A stretch of 64,000 nucleotides of DNA. Source: Hymenobacter sediminis. Its GTDB lineage: Bacteria > Bacteroidota > Bacteroidia > Cytophagales > Hymenobacteraceae. The notes under the pieces were generated by a model that was not told where the DNA came from, did not search any database, and saw only the letters and a list, made by a program, of their open reading frames with translations. A program made the position numbers and the translations under genes. Numbering within the stretch: position 1 is the first letter of the stretch; each line of letters starts with the position of its first letter. The stretch is from contig NZ_QKNS01000001.1 of assembly GCF_003231285.1 (NCBI RefSeq), positions 992,001-1,056,000 of the forward strand. Direction: 5' to 3'. Shown here one piece after another: positions 30,485 through 40,094 of the stretch.

Positions 30485-32653
30485 ATGCTACTGCTTTTGT
30501 TCACGTTCCTGCTCACCTCTGACGCGCTGCCCGCCTACCAGTTGGAAACCGATCCGATCGGCTGGGATTCGCTGCGCTATGTCTTGCAGCGGGATGAACA
30601 ATACCACGGGGTAACCCTGGAGATGAGCACCGACCTCACCTTTGTAAAGAAAGGAGCTGATTACCTGCGCACCCTCTATGAAGGCAAGGGGGTAGAAGCA
30701 GTGGCCCACCTGAGCGTCTACCAGCATAACCCCAATGAGTTCCGGGCAGACTTGGCCGCGTACCAGCGGGTAGACTTCACACAGTACAGTTCTTCCGCCC
30801 GTGGGGTATCAGTCAAGCTTAAAGAGGTAGGGTTTACCACCAAGTTCCTGAACCGGGATTCTACCGATGTCGAGTTGCAGCGGGGGGAGTCAGTAGAAGG
30901 GGTAGCTCTGCCACCGCTCGAACCCATTGAGTTGCAGATGCACTCCCAGGTCTTGACCCAGCAGTACCAGGCCCCGAAAAAAGATAGTTTCATTCCGACG
31001 GCGGGCGAGAACTACGTGATGGACGGCGAAAGCCGGTTTCAAACGATTCTCTTTGGATTCGGCACCCCCGAAGTAGACGAATTCAATATTGGTGTGATGG
31101 CATCGGGTGCCTTTACGGTAGAAAAAGACAGTGGCACAGCGCGCCCCCACTTCTTCACGGCCGCCGCCAATGGCAAGTTCACGCTCTCGTTCAAGCTTCG
31201 CAGCTCTCTGCTAATTGAGCAAGGCGACGACCAGCCGTTCCCTCTGAAAACTCCCTCGTTTGAGAAGGTTGATATCAGCTACTACATGCGGGTAAATGAG
31301 GAAATCGTTGCCACGCTCGGCTCGTTTTCCAACAGTGTAGACAAGGGGCAGGACTACCGCCGCACCTTCGACAAGGACTTCACGCAGGTACTTGATTTGA
31401 AAGCAGGAGACAAGGTGTACTTGTACGCTGATCTGCACGTCTACGACATTACCCCAAACGACCCGATTCTGGGGTATTACAGCTTCAAGGTCACGCCCAA
31501 AGTTCTCAAAGGCAGTGAATTGACAATTAAGGCCTCGACTACGACGGAACCAACCCCCGCGAAAGGGTTGCTGGTGTACGAAGCCATAGAGCGTACCCTG
31601 CAATCCATTACCGACACGCCGGGAGCCGTGTTGTATTCCGAATACTTCGGGCGGCCCGAGCTCGGGTATAAAGCCGATGGACCCGGAGCGTTGACGTTCA
31701 TTACCTCGGGGTTTGCCCTGCGTGGGTTCCCCCTGGCTGATAAGCCCCTGACCTGCTCGTTTGAGGACTTGTACGCTTCGCTGGATGCCGTAGAATGCCT
31801 GGGAGTAGGTATTGAGCACCGCAACGGCCGCGAAGTGGTACGAGTGGAAAACCGCCGCTACTTCTACCAGGATACAGTTGTGTTAACCCTGGGCCGAGTG
31901 GCGGACTTGCGCAAGGCCTGTCACCCCTCCCTGCTCTACAATCAAGCGCAGGTAGGCTATACCCGCTGGGAAAGCGGAGCCCCGAACGGGCTAGCCGAAT
32001 TTAACGGACAGCGTAGCTACGCCCTGCCTATTTCCCAAGTATCTACTTCTTACAACGCGCTAAGCCCCTACAGCGCGGCCGGGTGTCTAATTGAGGAAAC
32101 CCGCCGTCAGCCCTACGTGAGCACCCAGCAGAAGGAAGGGCAAGCGGATAGCAATAACTTCTTGATTCGCTTGCGCCGCGCCCCCGACGGCACGCTGGCA
32201 ACGGAGCGGGCAGAAGCTTTCAGCTTGGTGGAGGGAACGCTGGCCGCGGATAGCGCCTATAACCTGCGTATTACGCCCGCCCGCAACCTGCACCGGCATG
32301 GGGCATGGCTCCGGGCTGGGTTACTGCACCGTGAAGACCGCAAGCTGCAGCGCACGGCCACGCAGGGTAATGATGAACTCAGCAGCCAATTAAACGGGGA
32401 AGCTGAACCGATTGCCGAGCGCGCAGATGTGTTGGTAGAAGACCTGCCAGCTCCTTACGTACTAGCCGAAACCTACGAGTTCACCTGGCGCCTGACGCTA
32501 TCCGAGCTAGCCCAACTACGCCGTAACCCTTACGGGTTAATCCGCTTCCGCGATGAGTCCGGGCGCCTGAAGGCGGGATACCTGCTGAAAGCAGACCGCA
32601 CCCCAGTATCTGGTAAAACCTCTTTTACTCTGCTGCGGGCAGCAACCGTCTGA
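30485..32653 (+). CDS. Tail/baseplate protein (722 aa)
   Basis: Large soluble protein beginning with a hydrophobic stretch MLLLLFTFLLTSDALPAYQL, which may be a strand rather than a signal peptide. WDSLRYVLQRDEQYHGVTLE and FVKKGADYLRTLYEGKGVEA suit distal-tail/baseplate proteins seen after tape measure genes in Bacteroidota prophages. Middle domains are beta-rich. Likely part of the tail tip. Overlaps the next gene by one base. Confidence 0.65.
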   Translation: MLLLLFTFLLTSDALPAYQLETDPIGWDSLRYVLQRDEQYHGVTLEMSTDLTFVKKGADYLRTLYEGKGVEAVAHLSVYQHNPNEFRADLAAYQRVDFTQYSSSARGVSVKLKEVGFTTKFLNRDSTDVELQRGESVEGVALPPLEPIELQMHSQVLTQQYQAPKKDSFIPTAGENYVMDGESRFQTILFGFGTPEVDEFNIGVMASGAFTVEKDSGTARPHFFTAAANGKFTLSFKLRSSLLIEQGDDQPFPLKTPSFEKVDISYYMRVNEEIVATLGSFSNSVDKGQDYRRTFDKDFTQVLDLKAGDKVYLYADLHVYDITPNDPILGYYSFKVTPKVLKGSELTIKASTTTEPTPAKGLLVYEAIERTLQSITDTPGAVLYSEYFGRPELGYKADGPGALTFITSGFALRGFPLADKPLTCSFEDLYASLDAVECLGVGIEHRNGREVVRVENRRYFYQDTVVLTLGRVADLRKACHPSLLYNQAQVGYTRWESGAPNGLAEFNGQRSYALPISQVSTSYNALSPYSAAGCLIEETRRQPYVSTQQKEGQADSNNFLIRLRRAPDGTLATERAEAFSLVEGTLAADSAYNLRITPARNLHRHGAWLRAGLLHREDRKLQRTATQGNDELSSQLNGEAEPIAERADVLVEDLPAPYVLAETYEFTWRLTLSELAQLRRNPYGLIRFRDESGRLKAGYLLKADRTPVSGKTSFTLLRAATV

Positions 32654-34743
32654 TGGCTATTAAACGACTTATCCGCACGCTCACCTATTCGACCGCCAAT
32701 CTGGTGCGGCGGGTGTACTACCAGGGGCCACTGGATGCCAACAGCCTAAGCGTAGAAAGCACGGCTGCGCGCCCGAATGAGGTGTATGATGGCGAAGACT
32801 ACGGCGAGGCTCCCCAAGATGGCTACGCCGATGGTGACCTGCTAGAGCCGGAATTCTGCGAGGACACCGTAGGCATTAGCCTACTGGCTCAGGACGCCTA
32901 CCCTTACGCGCGGGTTGTCGCTGATCCCAACTCGGCTACCTGCAACGTGCCAGCGGGCACCGTGTGCGACCTGGATTTTCGCGTTAGCCTGGTTGGCACA
33001 AACGCGACGCTCGTATTTGCGCCGGGGCGTAACGAGTTCACGACCAACGGCACCTGGTTCAGCTCCTACGATGGCAGCCCGTTTGAGGAGGGCAAGACCT
33101 ATTACCCAGGCTTGCCCCAAGGGGAACACCTGTTTCGCATGCGCGACGCTAAAGCCTGCACGGCTCAGCAGACCGTGGTTGTTGGCTCAACGGGAGGAAG
33201 TGGCGGTAACCCCCCAGCGGGGATAGTGATTGACTCGTTCGAGCCCACAGCAGATGTACAGGTGGCTGTGTACTATCATGCGGCTACCCGCACGTTGAAA
33301 GAGTACGTGCTCCCCGCCGGCACGAACCTACTCAACCCCTTGCCCACCAACCAGCGCCAGCGCGCCGAAGACGAGCCGATCAGCCAGCGCTGCGAGGGCA
33401 TGACGCAGGTAAGGTTTTACGCCACACTGGAGCCGCCCTATGCTCGGCTGGAAATTGTGCCCAACAGTGTCGAGTGCGGGTATACACCTCCAAGCGGTGG
33501 CGAGGAAGACCCGGGCCCGGAGCCGGTCCTAGGCTGCACAGACCCCGCCGCGGATAACTACAACCCCCTGGCTACCCAGGACAATGGGACGTGTGTGTAT
33601 ACTCCCGTTGCCAAACAACCGCATTTTGAGGTGCCGCTACCCGTAGCATTGCGGTTTACTTATCCCGGGCGTCGCGGCTTTGACAACACGCCACTGCGCC
33701 AAGCCAGCCCCCTGAACCTAAACAACCCCGGGTTTTGTCAGCTGCTGGAAACCGGCGACACGCTGATTGTGCAGGTACAAAGCAACTACGCTGCCGCGCC
33801 TACGCTTCGTCTGTTGCCCTGCGCTGGAGGGGCTGCTGCCAAGACGCTGACCATGGTTCGCGTGGTGCAGGGAGCGGGCCAAAGCGGCGAGTTCTCTGCT
33901 TTTATCCGGCCCGATACTGCGGGAAAAGCACGGGTGTACTTCAACAGCGAAGCGCTGCCCCTGCCGTTTGCCGTGGGCAACCGAATTACCATCAGTAGCG
34001 CCCCTGGCCTAAATGGCACCTACCCCATTCAGGCGGTGCTGCAAGATGCTACGGCGGCTGTGCCCTACCTAGTGCTGGTGGCCGCCTACCCGACGGGTGC
34101 GCAGCGCGTGGATTGCACGGTTACGACTACCTACAGTATCCAAGCGTTTGACACCTACCAAGTCGCACTCCCCCTCTCTGGTGTGGCGCGCGGGTGCTAC
34201 ACGGTCGAGCTGTCCGCTACCGATCCGGAATTGCCCGGCGCGCTGGCTGTATCGGAGCCGGTAGAAGTAGCCTCCGCCCACGCGGATACTTTGCTGTTAA
34301 GCTACCGCAATTTCGATAATGCGTTCGGCGTCAACTACACCGCCGGAATAGTACACCGCCTGCGCCTACGGGCCCGCTTCTTTGAGCGGCGGGTGGAGTC
34401 TGAAAAGGAAGTTCTACGCCAAAGCGACGACTCGCTGGTGCTGCTTTCTGCCAAAGCCCGCCGCAAAGTAACACTGACCACCTTCCTGCTGCCTGACTGG
34501 CTGCATGAGAAAATAGCCGTGGCCTTGGATCACGACTATGTGACCATTGACGGACTGGAAATCGTGGCCGAAGAAGCCTATACAACGACCCCAGTAGAGC
34601 GCTACACGCTCAGCAATGGCAGTGTGGCGGTAGAGCAACGCTACTTCCTGGGCAGTGGCAACGGGGATGATTTGGAAGATGTGGACTCAGGTTCAGGAGA
34701 CTTCCTGCTGGTAGAAGGCAACCGACTATTAATCAACCGTTGA
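32653..34743 (+). CDS. Tail protein with a GCTDPxAxNYNPxA cysteine module
   Basis: 696 residues, strand-rich. Residues about 295-315 carry GCTDPAADNYNPLATQDNGT followed by Cys: a two-Cys module common in secreted, adhesin-like proteins of Bacteroidota (GCTDPxAxNYxPxATxDDGTC) and likely calcium-bound or disulphide-closed. The rest includes Gly-rich linkers and beta domains (YSIQAFDTYQVALPLSGVAR). A tail-tip or receptor-contact protein is inferred. Confidence 0.65.
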   Translation: MAIKRLIRTLTYSTANLVRRVYYQGPLDANSLSVESTAARPNEVYDGEDYGEAPQDGYADGDLLEPEFCEDTVGISLLAQDAYPYARVVADPNSATCNVPAGTVCDLDFRVSLVGTNATLVFAPGRNEFTTNGTWFSSYDGSPFEEGKTYYPGLPQGEHLFRMRDAKACTAQQTVVVGSTGGSGGNPPAGIVIDSFEPTADVQVAVYYHAATRTLKEYVLPAGTNLLNPLPTNQRQRAEDEPISQRCEGMTQVRFYATLEPPYARLEIVPNSVECGYTPPSGGEEDPGPEPVLGCTDPAADNYNPLATQDNGTCVYTPVAKQPHFEVPLPVALRFTYPGRRGFDNTPLRQASPLNLNNPGFCQLLETGDTLIVQVQSNYAAAPTLRLLPCAGGAAAKTLTMVRVVQGAGQSGEFSAFIRPDTAGKARVYFNSEALPLPFAVGNRITISSAPGLNGTYPIQAVLQDATAAVPYLVLVAAYPTGAQRVDCTVTTTYSIQAFDTYQVALPLSGVARGCYTVELSATDPELPGALAVSEPVEVASAHADTLLLSYRNFDNAFGVNYTAGIVHRLRLRARFFERRVESEKEVLRQSDDSLVLLSAKARRKVTLTTFLLPDWLHEKIAVALDHDYVTIDGLEIVAEEAYTTTPVERYTLSNGSVAVEQRYFLGSGNGDDLEDVDSGSGDFLLVEGNRLLINR

Positions 34744-34744
34744 T

Positions 34745-36529
34745 ATGGCCGACTATCCATTAGATGGACTATTTGAGTACCCTGGAATAGGGCAAATACC
34801 CCCCGGGGCGCTGCTGCTGGCCCGTAACCCTGTTACAGGCAAAGACCACCGCGTGCCTCGTAGCCGAGTAAGCGGAACAGGGGAAGGTGCTGGAGAAGGG
34901 GGGCCTACGCTGATTGTCACCTCTACACAAGAAGTGAAGCTATTGGCTGCTTCCTTCCCGCCTGCCCTGACCCCGGGCCAGCTTTATCTTCTTACTGGTC
35001 GAGTAAACGAAGATGGTGAGGAGATGGGCAACGTGTTGGTGCAAACCTACGATGCGACCACCCTTGCCCCGGAAGGTTTCTGGCGCAACCCGGAAACCGG
35101 ACTAGTAGAGCGTGTAGCCTATGACCTGGCAACGGACACGGTAAGCCCGCTTGCTGGTGGTGGCACGCAGTTCACCCTACGGGGCGATTTCACGATTGAT
35201 TTCTACCCAGACCCCAACGACCCCGAAGGAGACTACCTTCCCCAACCTCGGGAAATAGTTGAGGGCGACCTGTACCGTAGCCGTATTTCGGGCCGGTATT
35301 ACCGCGCTACCCGTGACGAAGCAGCCACGACAACCAATCCCGCAGAAGACCAGACCGGTCTGTGGGAGGAGTGGCCCTTCTACAACGATGAGCTGGCCGC
35401 AAAGGCCGCCTTCAACAGTGGGTGGTTTGTGCCAACCAGTGACCCTAGGCTAACCAATACCCCGGTAGCGGTACGGGTGACGCTCAATCCCAACGGGGAG
35501 CGGTCCTTCGTGCGCTACAGCACGCACCAGGACGCCGCCAATACCGTCGCTGCCAGCGGCACGGACAAGCTCTTGCTGAATGGGGGAAACATGTTCGTGA
35601 CCCTGATAGGCAACTGTGAGGCGTATTTCACGGGGTTGATCGGTAACCCTAGCCTGGGAGCTTTCCCGAATGGCGACTCAAACCCCCTGTCCATTACCAC
35701 CTACGGACTACGTTGGACGGACCGCCTCGCCTTCCACACCCAAGGATTAGGCAAATCCGTGTACCGGGTAGTAAATGCCATCGGAGGGCCGCAGGCGTAT
35801 GTAGACCTGTACACGGCATTTTCCGACAAGTACAATCCCGGCAACAACACCCGCGACGAGTACCGCTTTGAAGCTGTGCGCCTGCGGTCAGTCCTGCCTT
35901 ACGCCGGTCCTACGGCCAAAGGGGCCGGCCTCTACCCGCAAGGGTTCGGCAACGGCATCCTGCGCACCATGATGAGCAACGACGTGCGCCACGCCTGCGA
36001 TATCTACCTGCTGGATTGCGACTTGTCTACCACGGACGGAGCGATTGCCAGCGGGCCGTTGCATCCGGACACGCGCATTTACCTGCAGGGGAGAACCACC
36101 CTGGCAACGGGCAACGGCCGCCCGCTGTGGGACTTCACGGACGTAACGACCAATCAGCCCATGACCGCCGCCGTGCTGGCGCAGGTGGTGGTAGATCAGC
36201 GCGTAGCTACCGGAGGAGGCAGTACCGACCTAACCAACTACTACACCAAAACGCAGAGTGATGACCGCTACGCTCTAAAAGGGCAGTCCGTTACCCTGCG
36301 CAACATCTACGATGTCAGCTCGACTAAGCGCACCCAAGTAGCGGATGCGATTTCTACGAGCGTGAATGGCGGCGGGCCGGCCCGCACCAGTGAATCCGAC
36401 TCCAGTATGCTGGGGAAAGTCTTCATAGACACGCGCATAGCGACCAGCCCCTACCGCTTTACCTGCGACCAATCCGCCGACACCAACGGCAACACGGTCA
36501 TTTTCTGGAACCGCACCCGCATTCAATAG
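34745..36529 (+). CDS. Tail fibre/baseplate protein (594 aa)
   Basis: Gly-rich spacer near residue 40-55 (GTGEGAGEGG), then FWRNPETGLVERVAYDLATD, SGRYYRATRDEAATTTNPAE, and a long beta-rich C-terminal part with a helix start LTNYYTKTQSDDRYALKGQS, a repeat type frequent in phage fibres. The end (SADTNGNTVIFWNRTRIQ) is compact. Likely forms or attaches to a receptor-binding fibre. Confidence 0.65.
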   Translation: MADYPLDGLFEYPGIGQIPPGALLLARNPVTGKDHRVPRSRVSGTGEGAGEGGPTLIVTSTQEVKLLAASFPPALTPGQLYLLTGRVNEDGEEMGNVLVQTYDATTLAPEGFWRNPETGLVERVAYDLATDTVSPLAGGGTQFTLRGDFTIDFYPDPNDPEGDYLPQPREIVEGDLYRSRISGRYYRATRDEAATTTNPAEDQTGLWEEWPFYNDELAAKAAFNSGWFVPTSDPRLTNTPVAVRVTLNPNGERSFVRYSTHQDAANTVAASGTDKLLLNGGNMFVTLIGNCEAYFTGLIGNPSLGAFPNGDSNPLSITTYGLRWTDRLAFHTQGLGKSVYRVVNAIGGPQAYVDLYTAFSDKYNPGNNTRDEYRFEAVRLRSVLPYAGPTAKGAGLYPQGFGNGILRTMMSNDVRHACDIYLLDCDLSTTDGAIASGPLHPDTRIYLQGRTTLATGNGRPLWDFTDVTTNQPMTAAVLAQVVVDQRVATGGGSTDLTNYYTKTQSDDRYALKGQSVTLRNIYDVSSTKRTQVADAISTSVNGGGPARTSESDSSMLGKVFIDTRIATSPYRFTCDQSADTNGNTVIFWNRTRIQ

Positions 36530-36531
36530 CC

Positions 36532-37263
36532 ATGCACGGAGACACGAAAAAGGAACTGCTGCAACTCGCTACCCTGCTGCGCGGCAAGGAAGTGCCGGAC
36601 CTTACCCCGTCCGCTATCCCGCCCACGGAGCGCAACGAAACCCTGGCCGCTACGGTGCAGCAGCAGGAAATGCAGCTCAACCTGGCGGGGCTTAACCTGG
36701 CGGACCTCGCCACCAAGTACACCAACCTGGCGAATCTCTATCAGCAGTCTCAAACAAAGCTAGTACAGGCAGAGGCCACGATTGCCGCCCACACGACTAG
36801 CCTAGCCGATAAGCTTTCCCGTGCAGGGGATACCTCAACGGGGCAGCAGATTGGCCCGGACGGCATGACCAACGACGCCTTTATTACCAATCGGCAGGTA
36901 GCCATTGGCGTGAAGCGGCCCGTGGCCGTGGGATTCAACATCGGCACCGCGAATACGCCGCTGACGCCTGCCCTGATTGACCCGCTGGGCCAGAACCGCA
37001 AGGCGGTGGTGCTGAAGGTTTATCTGTTTATGACCACCGCCGCAATCGGGCTGGGCCCTACCGTGAAAATCGGACCCCCCCCCGGCGGGTCGGAAATCAA
37101 AAGCCAAACCTACCTACTCACGGGGTTGCCGGGGGTGAACAAGCTGCTTGAGTTAAGCCCCGAAGTACTGACCGTGCTGCCGGTTGGCTCAACGATTTAC
37201 GCTACGGCCAGCTCGGGCAAGTGGGCGGTGTTTGTGGACTGCCTCTTTACCAAAGAACTCTAA
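36532..37263 (+). CDS. Tail fibre-associated protein with coiled-coil N-terminus (243 aa)
   Basis: The first ~100 residues are heptad-like helix (LAATVQQQEMQLNLAGLNLA, YTNLANLYQQSQTKLVQAEA), the second half a beta domain (AVGFNIGTANTPLTPALIDP, KVYLFMTTAAIGLGPTVKIG). A trimeric stalk plus head domain is plausible. Its stop overlaps the next start as TAATG. Confidence 0.6.
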   Translation: MHGDTKKELLQLATLLRGKEVPDLTPSAIPPTERNETLAATVQQQEMQLNLAGLNLADLATKYTNLANLYQQSQTKLVQAEATIAAHTTSLADKLSRAGDTSTGQQIGPDGMTNDAFITNRQVAIGVKRPVAVGFNIGTANTPLTPALIDPLGQNRKAVVLKVYLFMTTAAIGLGPTVKIGPPPGGSEIKSQTYLLTGLPGVNKLLELSPEVLTVLPVGSTIYATASSGKWAVFVDCLFTKEL

Positions 37264-38144
37264 TGGCCCTGCTAGGACTTAGCCCGGATGGAGGCACGCT
37301 GCTCAGCCCCGACGATACGATGGGGCTGGGCGCCGACGCAGCCTTTGTACTGGAACCCTGGGGTACGATATCAGGCCCCACGGAAATCCACTACGCCGAC
37401 GATTTCATTTTCATGGCGGGCCTCAATAACCCGACCATAGAAGCGGCCTTGCAGCAGCTGGAAATAGACCTAAAGGCGGCGGGGTTGATTTCCCCCACGG
37501 ACCGCACCGCCGGCAAGATTCGGGTAGCCTATCCAATGGTCGGCGGAACCTCTCTGACCCACGCCTACAATTTCATCGACCCGCGCCCCGTGCAGGCGGC
37601 GAACTTCCTGAGCTTTGTCGGGAGCCCGCTGCACACCGCCACGGGGGTGAAGTGGAACGGCATCAACCAGAGCGCCAATACCTATTACCGATTCGCGGGC
37701 TTGCCCGTGACCAACCGGCATATCTGCTACTACTCGCGCACGCAATCCACGAAAGGAGGAGCGGACATCGGGCAGGGAGCCGTGGTCAACAACGACTTTA
37801 CCGGCATCTTCATTTACACCGGGTCGAGCACGAACTACTACATGTCGGATGTGACCAATGCTCAAACAGCCACGCCCACCACCCAAGGGCTGTTTGTGGT
37901 AGTGCGTGACACAGCGGGCAGCCGCCTGTATCGAGGCGAAACGCTGCTGCACACCAACCCCAATGCGGCCACCACGACGGGAGCGGGGAATACGCTCGAC
38001 ATGCAGTTAGCCTTGGGCAACAGCCAGCTCTCGGACCGGGAATGCGCCTGGGCTTCCTTCGGGGCTGCCTTTACGACGGCGGAAGAAATAGCGTACGCCC
38101 GTGCCATTCAACGCTTTCAAACCAGTCTAAACCGCGCCGTCTAA
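37263..38144 (+). CDS. Tail fibre with lectin/LamG-like C-terminal domain (293 aa)
   Basis: ATG 37263 (TAATG overlap). After an N-terminal segment with MAGLNNPTIEAALQQLEIDL, the C-terminal ~190 residues resemble a concanavalin/LamG-type jelly roll: THAYNFIDPRPVQAANFLSF, WNGINQSANTYYRFAG, SRLYRGETLLHTNPNA and the closing FTTAEEIAYARAIQRFQTSL. Such domains bind glycans. Probably the receptor-binding tip. Confidence 0.6.
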   Translation: MALLGLSPDGGTLLSPDDTMGLGADAAFVLEPWGTISGPTEIHYADDFIFMAGLNNPTIEAALQQLEIDLKAAGLISPTDRTAGKIRVAYPMVGGTSLTHAYNFIDPRPVQAANFLSFVGSPLHTATGVKWNGINQSANTYYRFAGLPVTNRHICYYSRTQSTKGGADIGQGAVVNNDFTGIFIYTGSSTNYYMSDVTNAQTATPTTQGLFVVVRDTAGSRLYRGETLLHTNPNAATTTGAGNTLDMQLALGNSQLSDRECAWASFGAAFTTAEEIAYARAIQRFQTSLNRAV

Positions 38145-38368
38145 TGCCGTTCTTCCTTGTCATTGCCGCCTCCCTGGCCGAATCCGCCAACGGCACGGTC
38201 CGCAACACCAACACCTTCCGCAGCCTGCAAACCTTAGACGGCCGCTATGTCTGCGCGCACAACTCCCTGATTGAGTTCCCCGACCTGTTCAAAGGGCGCC
38301 GGGTAACGCTGGTGGAGTTGGAAGAAACTGACTTCCCCGCTGAGCTACCGGAAGTACCCTTGCTCTAA
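38144..38368 (+). CDS. Small late protein (74 aa)
   Basis: ATG 38144 overlaps the previous stop (TAATG). MPFFLVIAASLAESANGTVR, then LQTLDGRYVCAHNSLIEFPD: probably a small soluble protein although the N-terminus is mildly hydrophobic. Coupling to the fibre gene suggests a fibre chaperone or cap; this is a guess. Confidence 0.5.
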   Translation: MPFFLVIAASLAESANGTVRNTNTFRSLQTLDGRYVCAHNSLIEFPDLFKGRRVTLVELEETDFPAELPEVPLL

Positions 38369-38417
38369 CCCCACCTACGCAGCTACTACCTGCCACCGAT
38401 GACCCCGCCGTAACCCC

Positions 38418-39068
38418 GTGCCTGACCTCAACCCTTTCCTTGATAATGCGCAAAAAGAACTAGGCAAAGCAGTTGCGGTAGCGCTGTGGGGCCTAATCTC
38501 GGGCGGCTTCGCGTTGCTGGGTCGCTACCTCTGGGAGCTGATTCGCAACTGGCGCGAGGCCCGCAAGAAAGCCAAGCAAAGCCACCCGGTCTATTTGGCC
38601 CAGAAACAAAAGAGCTTAGACCGGGCGGCTGATAGAGCCTGCCTGTGGAGTGGAGCCGACCACGCTGCTATCTACCAGTTCCACAACGGCCAATACTTCG
38701 CCAACCATGACAGCATCCAAAAGATGAGCATGACGGGGGAGGGGGTCGAGTCAGAGTTGATTCGGCGCTGGCAGATTGAATCCCAGAACATGCCGACCGT
38801 GGTGTTCTCGGACTTTATCGAGTCCATCGGTACGCAGGCCCATGTGTGGCTGTACCGGGATGAGTGCCAGGACTATGAAATGAACCGCCTGATGCGGCAG
38901 CGGGGCTATGCCTGTTCGCTGGCCGTGCTGCTGAAAGGGGCAAAGAATGCGTGGCTGGGGGTGCTGGTGATGAGTTGGGGGGAAGGCCACTTTACCGACG
39001 AACATATCTCCCTCCCTGGCCTAGTAGAACATCAACGTGAAGCTTCCTTCATTCTCTCTGAGCAGTAG
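38418..39068 (+). CDS. Membrane-anchored protein with a possible GAF-like domain (216 aa)
   Basis: GTG start at 38418. One membrane segment (AVAVALWGLISGGFALLGRY, residues ~18-37) with a basic stretch after it (REARKKAKQSHP), then a soluble domain: CLWSGADHAAIYQFHNGQYF, IQKMSMTGEGVESELIRRWQ, CSLAVLLKGAKNAWLGVLVM. The AIYQFHNGQYF pattern occurs in phage proteins near lysis genes. GAF similarity is tentative. Function unknown. Confidence 0.5.
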   Translation: MPDLNPFLDNAQKELGKAVAVALWGLISGGFALLGRYLWELIRNWREARKKAKQSHPVYLAQKQKSLDRAADRACLWSGADHAAIYQFHNGQYFANHDSIQKMSMTGEGVESELIRRWQIESQNMPTVVFSDFIESIGTQAHVWLYRDECQDYEMNRLMRQRGYACSLAVLLKGAKNAWLGVLVMSWGEGHFTDEHISLPGLVEHQREASFILSEQ

Positions 39069-39072
39069 TCCT

Positions 39073-39726
39073 ATGACAACGACGATTCTCTGGCGCCTCT
39101 TTCTGGTAGCGTGCGCTGTAACCCTGCTGCTTGGAGCCCTGGTATGGTGGCAAGCCTACCGGAATGGGGAGCTGAGCGACCAGTACCACGAAACCAAGAA
39201 CTACTACGAGCTGCAGAACGACTCGCTCCGGGCAGAAGTGAATGAGAAGGGGCAACAGACGGTGTACCGGCCCATCGTAACCGTCAGCCCCGCCACGCTG
39301 GCAAGCCTGGAGGCCGGTATAGCCGCCCGGTTGCGGGATGATCTACGCGCCGAGTTTAGAGGGCAGAACGCCAAGCTCCTGTTTGGACAAAACGCCGCCA
39401 CCACCACCCAGCAACAACTGCCCACGGTAGCGCTGACGGATACAGTAGTGCGGCGTCCCAAGCCTGGGGGTGGGGTGGTAGTGAAGCAGGCGAAGGCTGG
39501 CACTTTCAAAGATGAGTGGCTGAATCTGACGGGTATAGTCACCGATGACAGTATGTCGGTGAAGTACACCATCCGCAACGAATTCGATGTACGGGCCTAC
39601 TCCAAGCGGGATGCAAAGCACTGGTGGCAGTTCTGGAAGCCGCGCCGGGTGTACGTGGATTTAAAGAACAAAAACCCCAACACGACAACCGACAAAATGG
39701 AGGCCGTGCTAGTCGATAAGAAATGA
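39073..39726 (+). CDS. Spanin-like membrane protein of the lysis cassette (217 aa)
   Basis: ATG 39073. N-terminal membrane anchor (ILWRLFLVACAVTLLLGALV), then a coiled stretch (YHETKNYYELQNDSLRAEVN) and a periplasmic domain. This layout, plus position before holin and endolysin, resembles inner-membrane spanin-type proteins. Homology is not shown. Overlaps the next gene by ATGA (39723-39726). Confidence 0.5.
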   Translation: MTTTILWRLFLVACAVTLLLGALVWWQAYRNGELSDQYHETKNYYELQNDSLRAEVNEKGQQTVYRPIVTVSPATLASLEAGIAARLRDDLRAEFRGQNAKLLFGQNAATTTQQQLPTVALTDTVVRRPKPGGGVVVKQAKAGTFKDEWLNLTGIVTDDSMSVKYTIRNEFDVRAYSKRDAKHWWQFWKPRRVYVDLKNKNPNTTTDKMEAVLVDKK

Positions 39727-40094
39727 AACTCCCAGTCCTCACTACACATGATGTCATTCTACTAGCCGCCGGCATCAACGCCTTAGCCGGCGCGTGGCTG
39801 GCTTACCGCTTCTTCAACTCGCGCTGGTGGTGTGAGATGGTGGTAGACCCCAAGACAGGCCGAGCAGTAGCGGGTGACGTGATGAAGGCTTTCTCTTTTG
39901 CTATGGCAATGGCTCTCTCGATTGCCATAACAGTAGCCAAGCTGGCCTATGGCCGGGAGATAGGGCTTGAGATACCTGCCCTGATTGCCTTGCTGCTGAC
40001 CTACTCTTTTGGCTTGCAGGATAACAAGCGCCGCCGGCTACAGGCTGCCGCCAACACAGACACTGACGCTCCCAAACCCCCTGCCGAATCATGA
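39723..40094 (+). CDS. Holin-like membrane protein (123 aa)
   Basis: Three hydrophobic segments: VILLAAGINALAGAWLAYRF (~11-30), AFSFAMAMALSIAITVAKLA (~56-75) and IPALIALLLTYSFGL (~84-98), then a charged tail (QDNKRRRLQA). Size, topology and overlap (ATGA) with the endolysin gene make it the best holin candidate. Would permeabilise the inner membrane at lysis. Confidence 0.65.
   Translation: MKLPVLTTHDVILLAAGINALAGAWLAYRFFNSRWWCEMVVDPKTGRAVAGDVMKAFSFAMAMALSIAITVAKLAYGREIGLEIPALIALLLTYSFGLQDNKRRRLQAAANTDTDAPKPPAES

Noticed and set aside
30412..30516. Longer N-terminus for the tape measure protein
   Set aside because: It would pass through the promoter palindrome; ATG 30411 after the TAACTTTG box is a better start.
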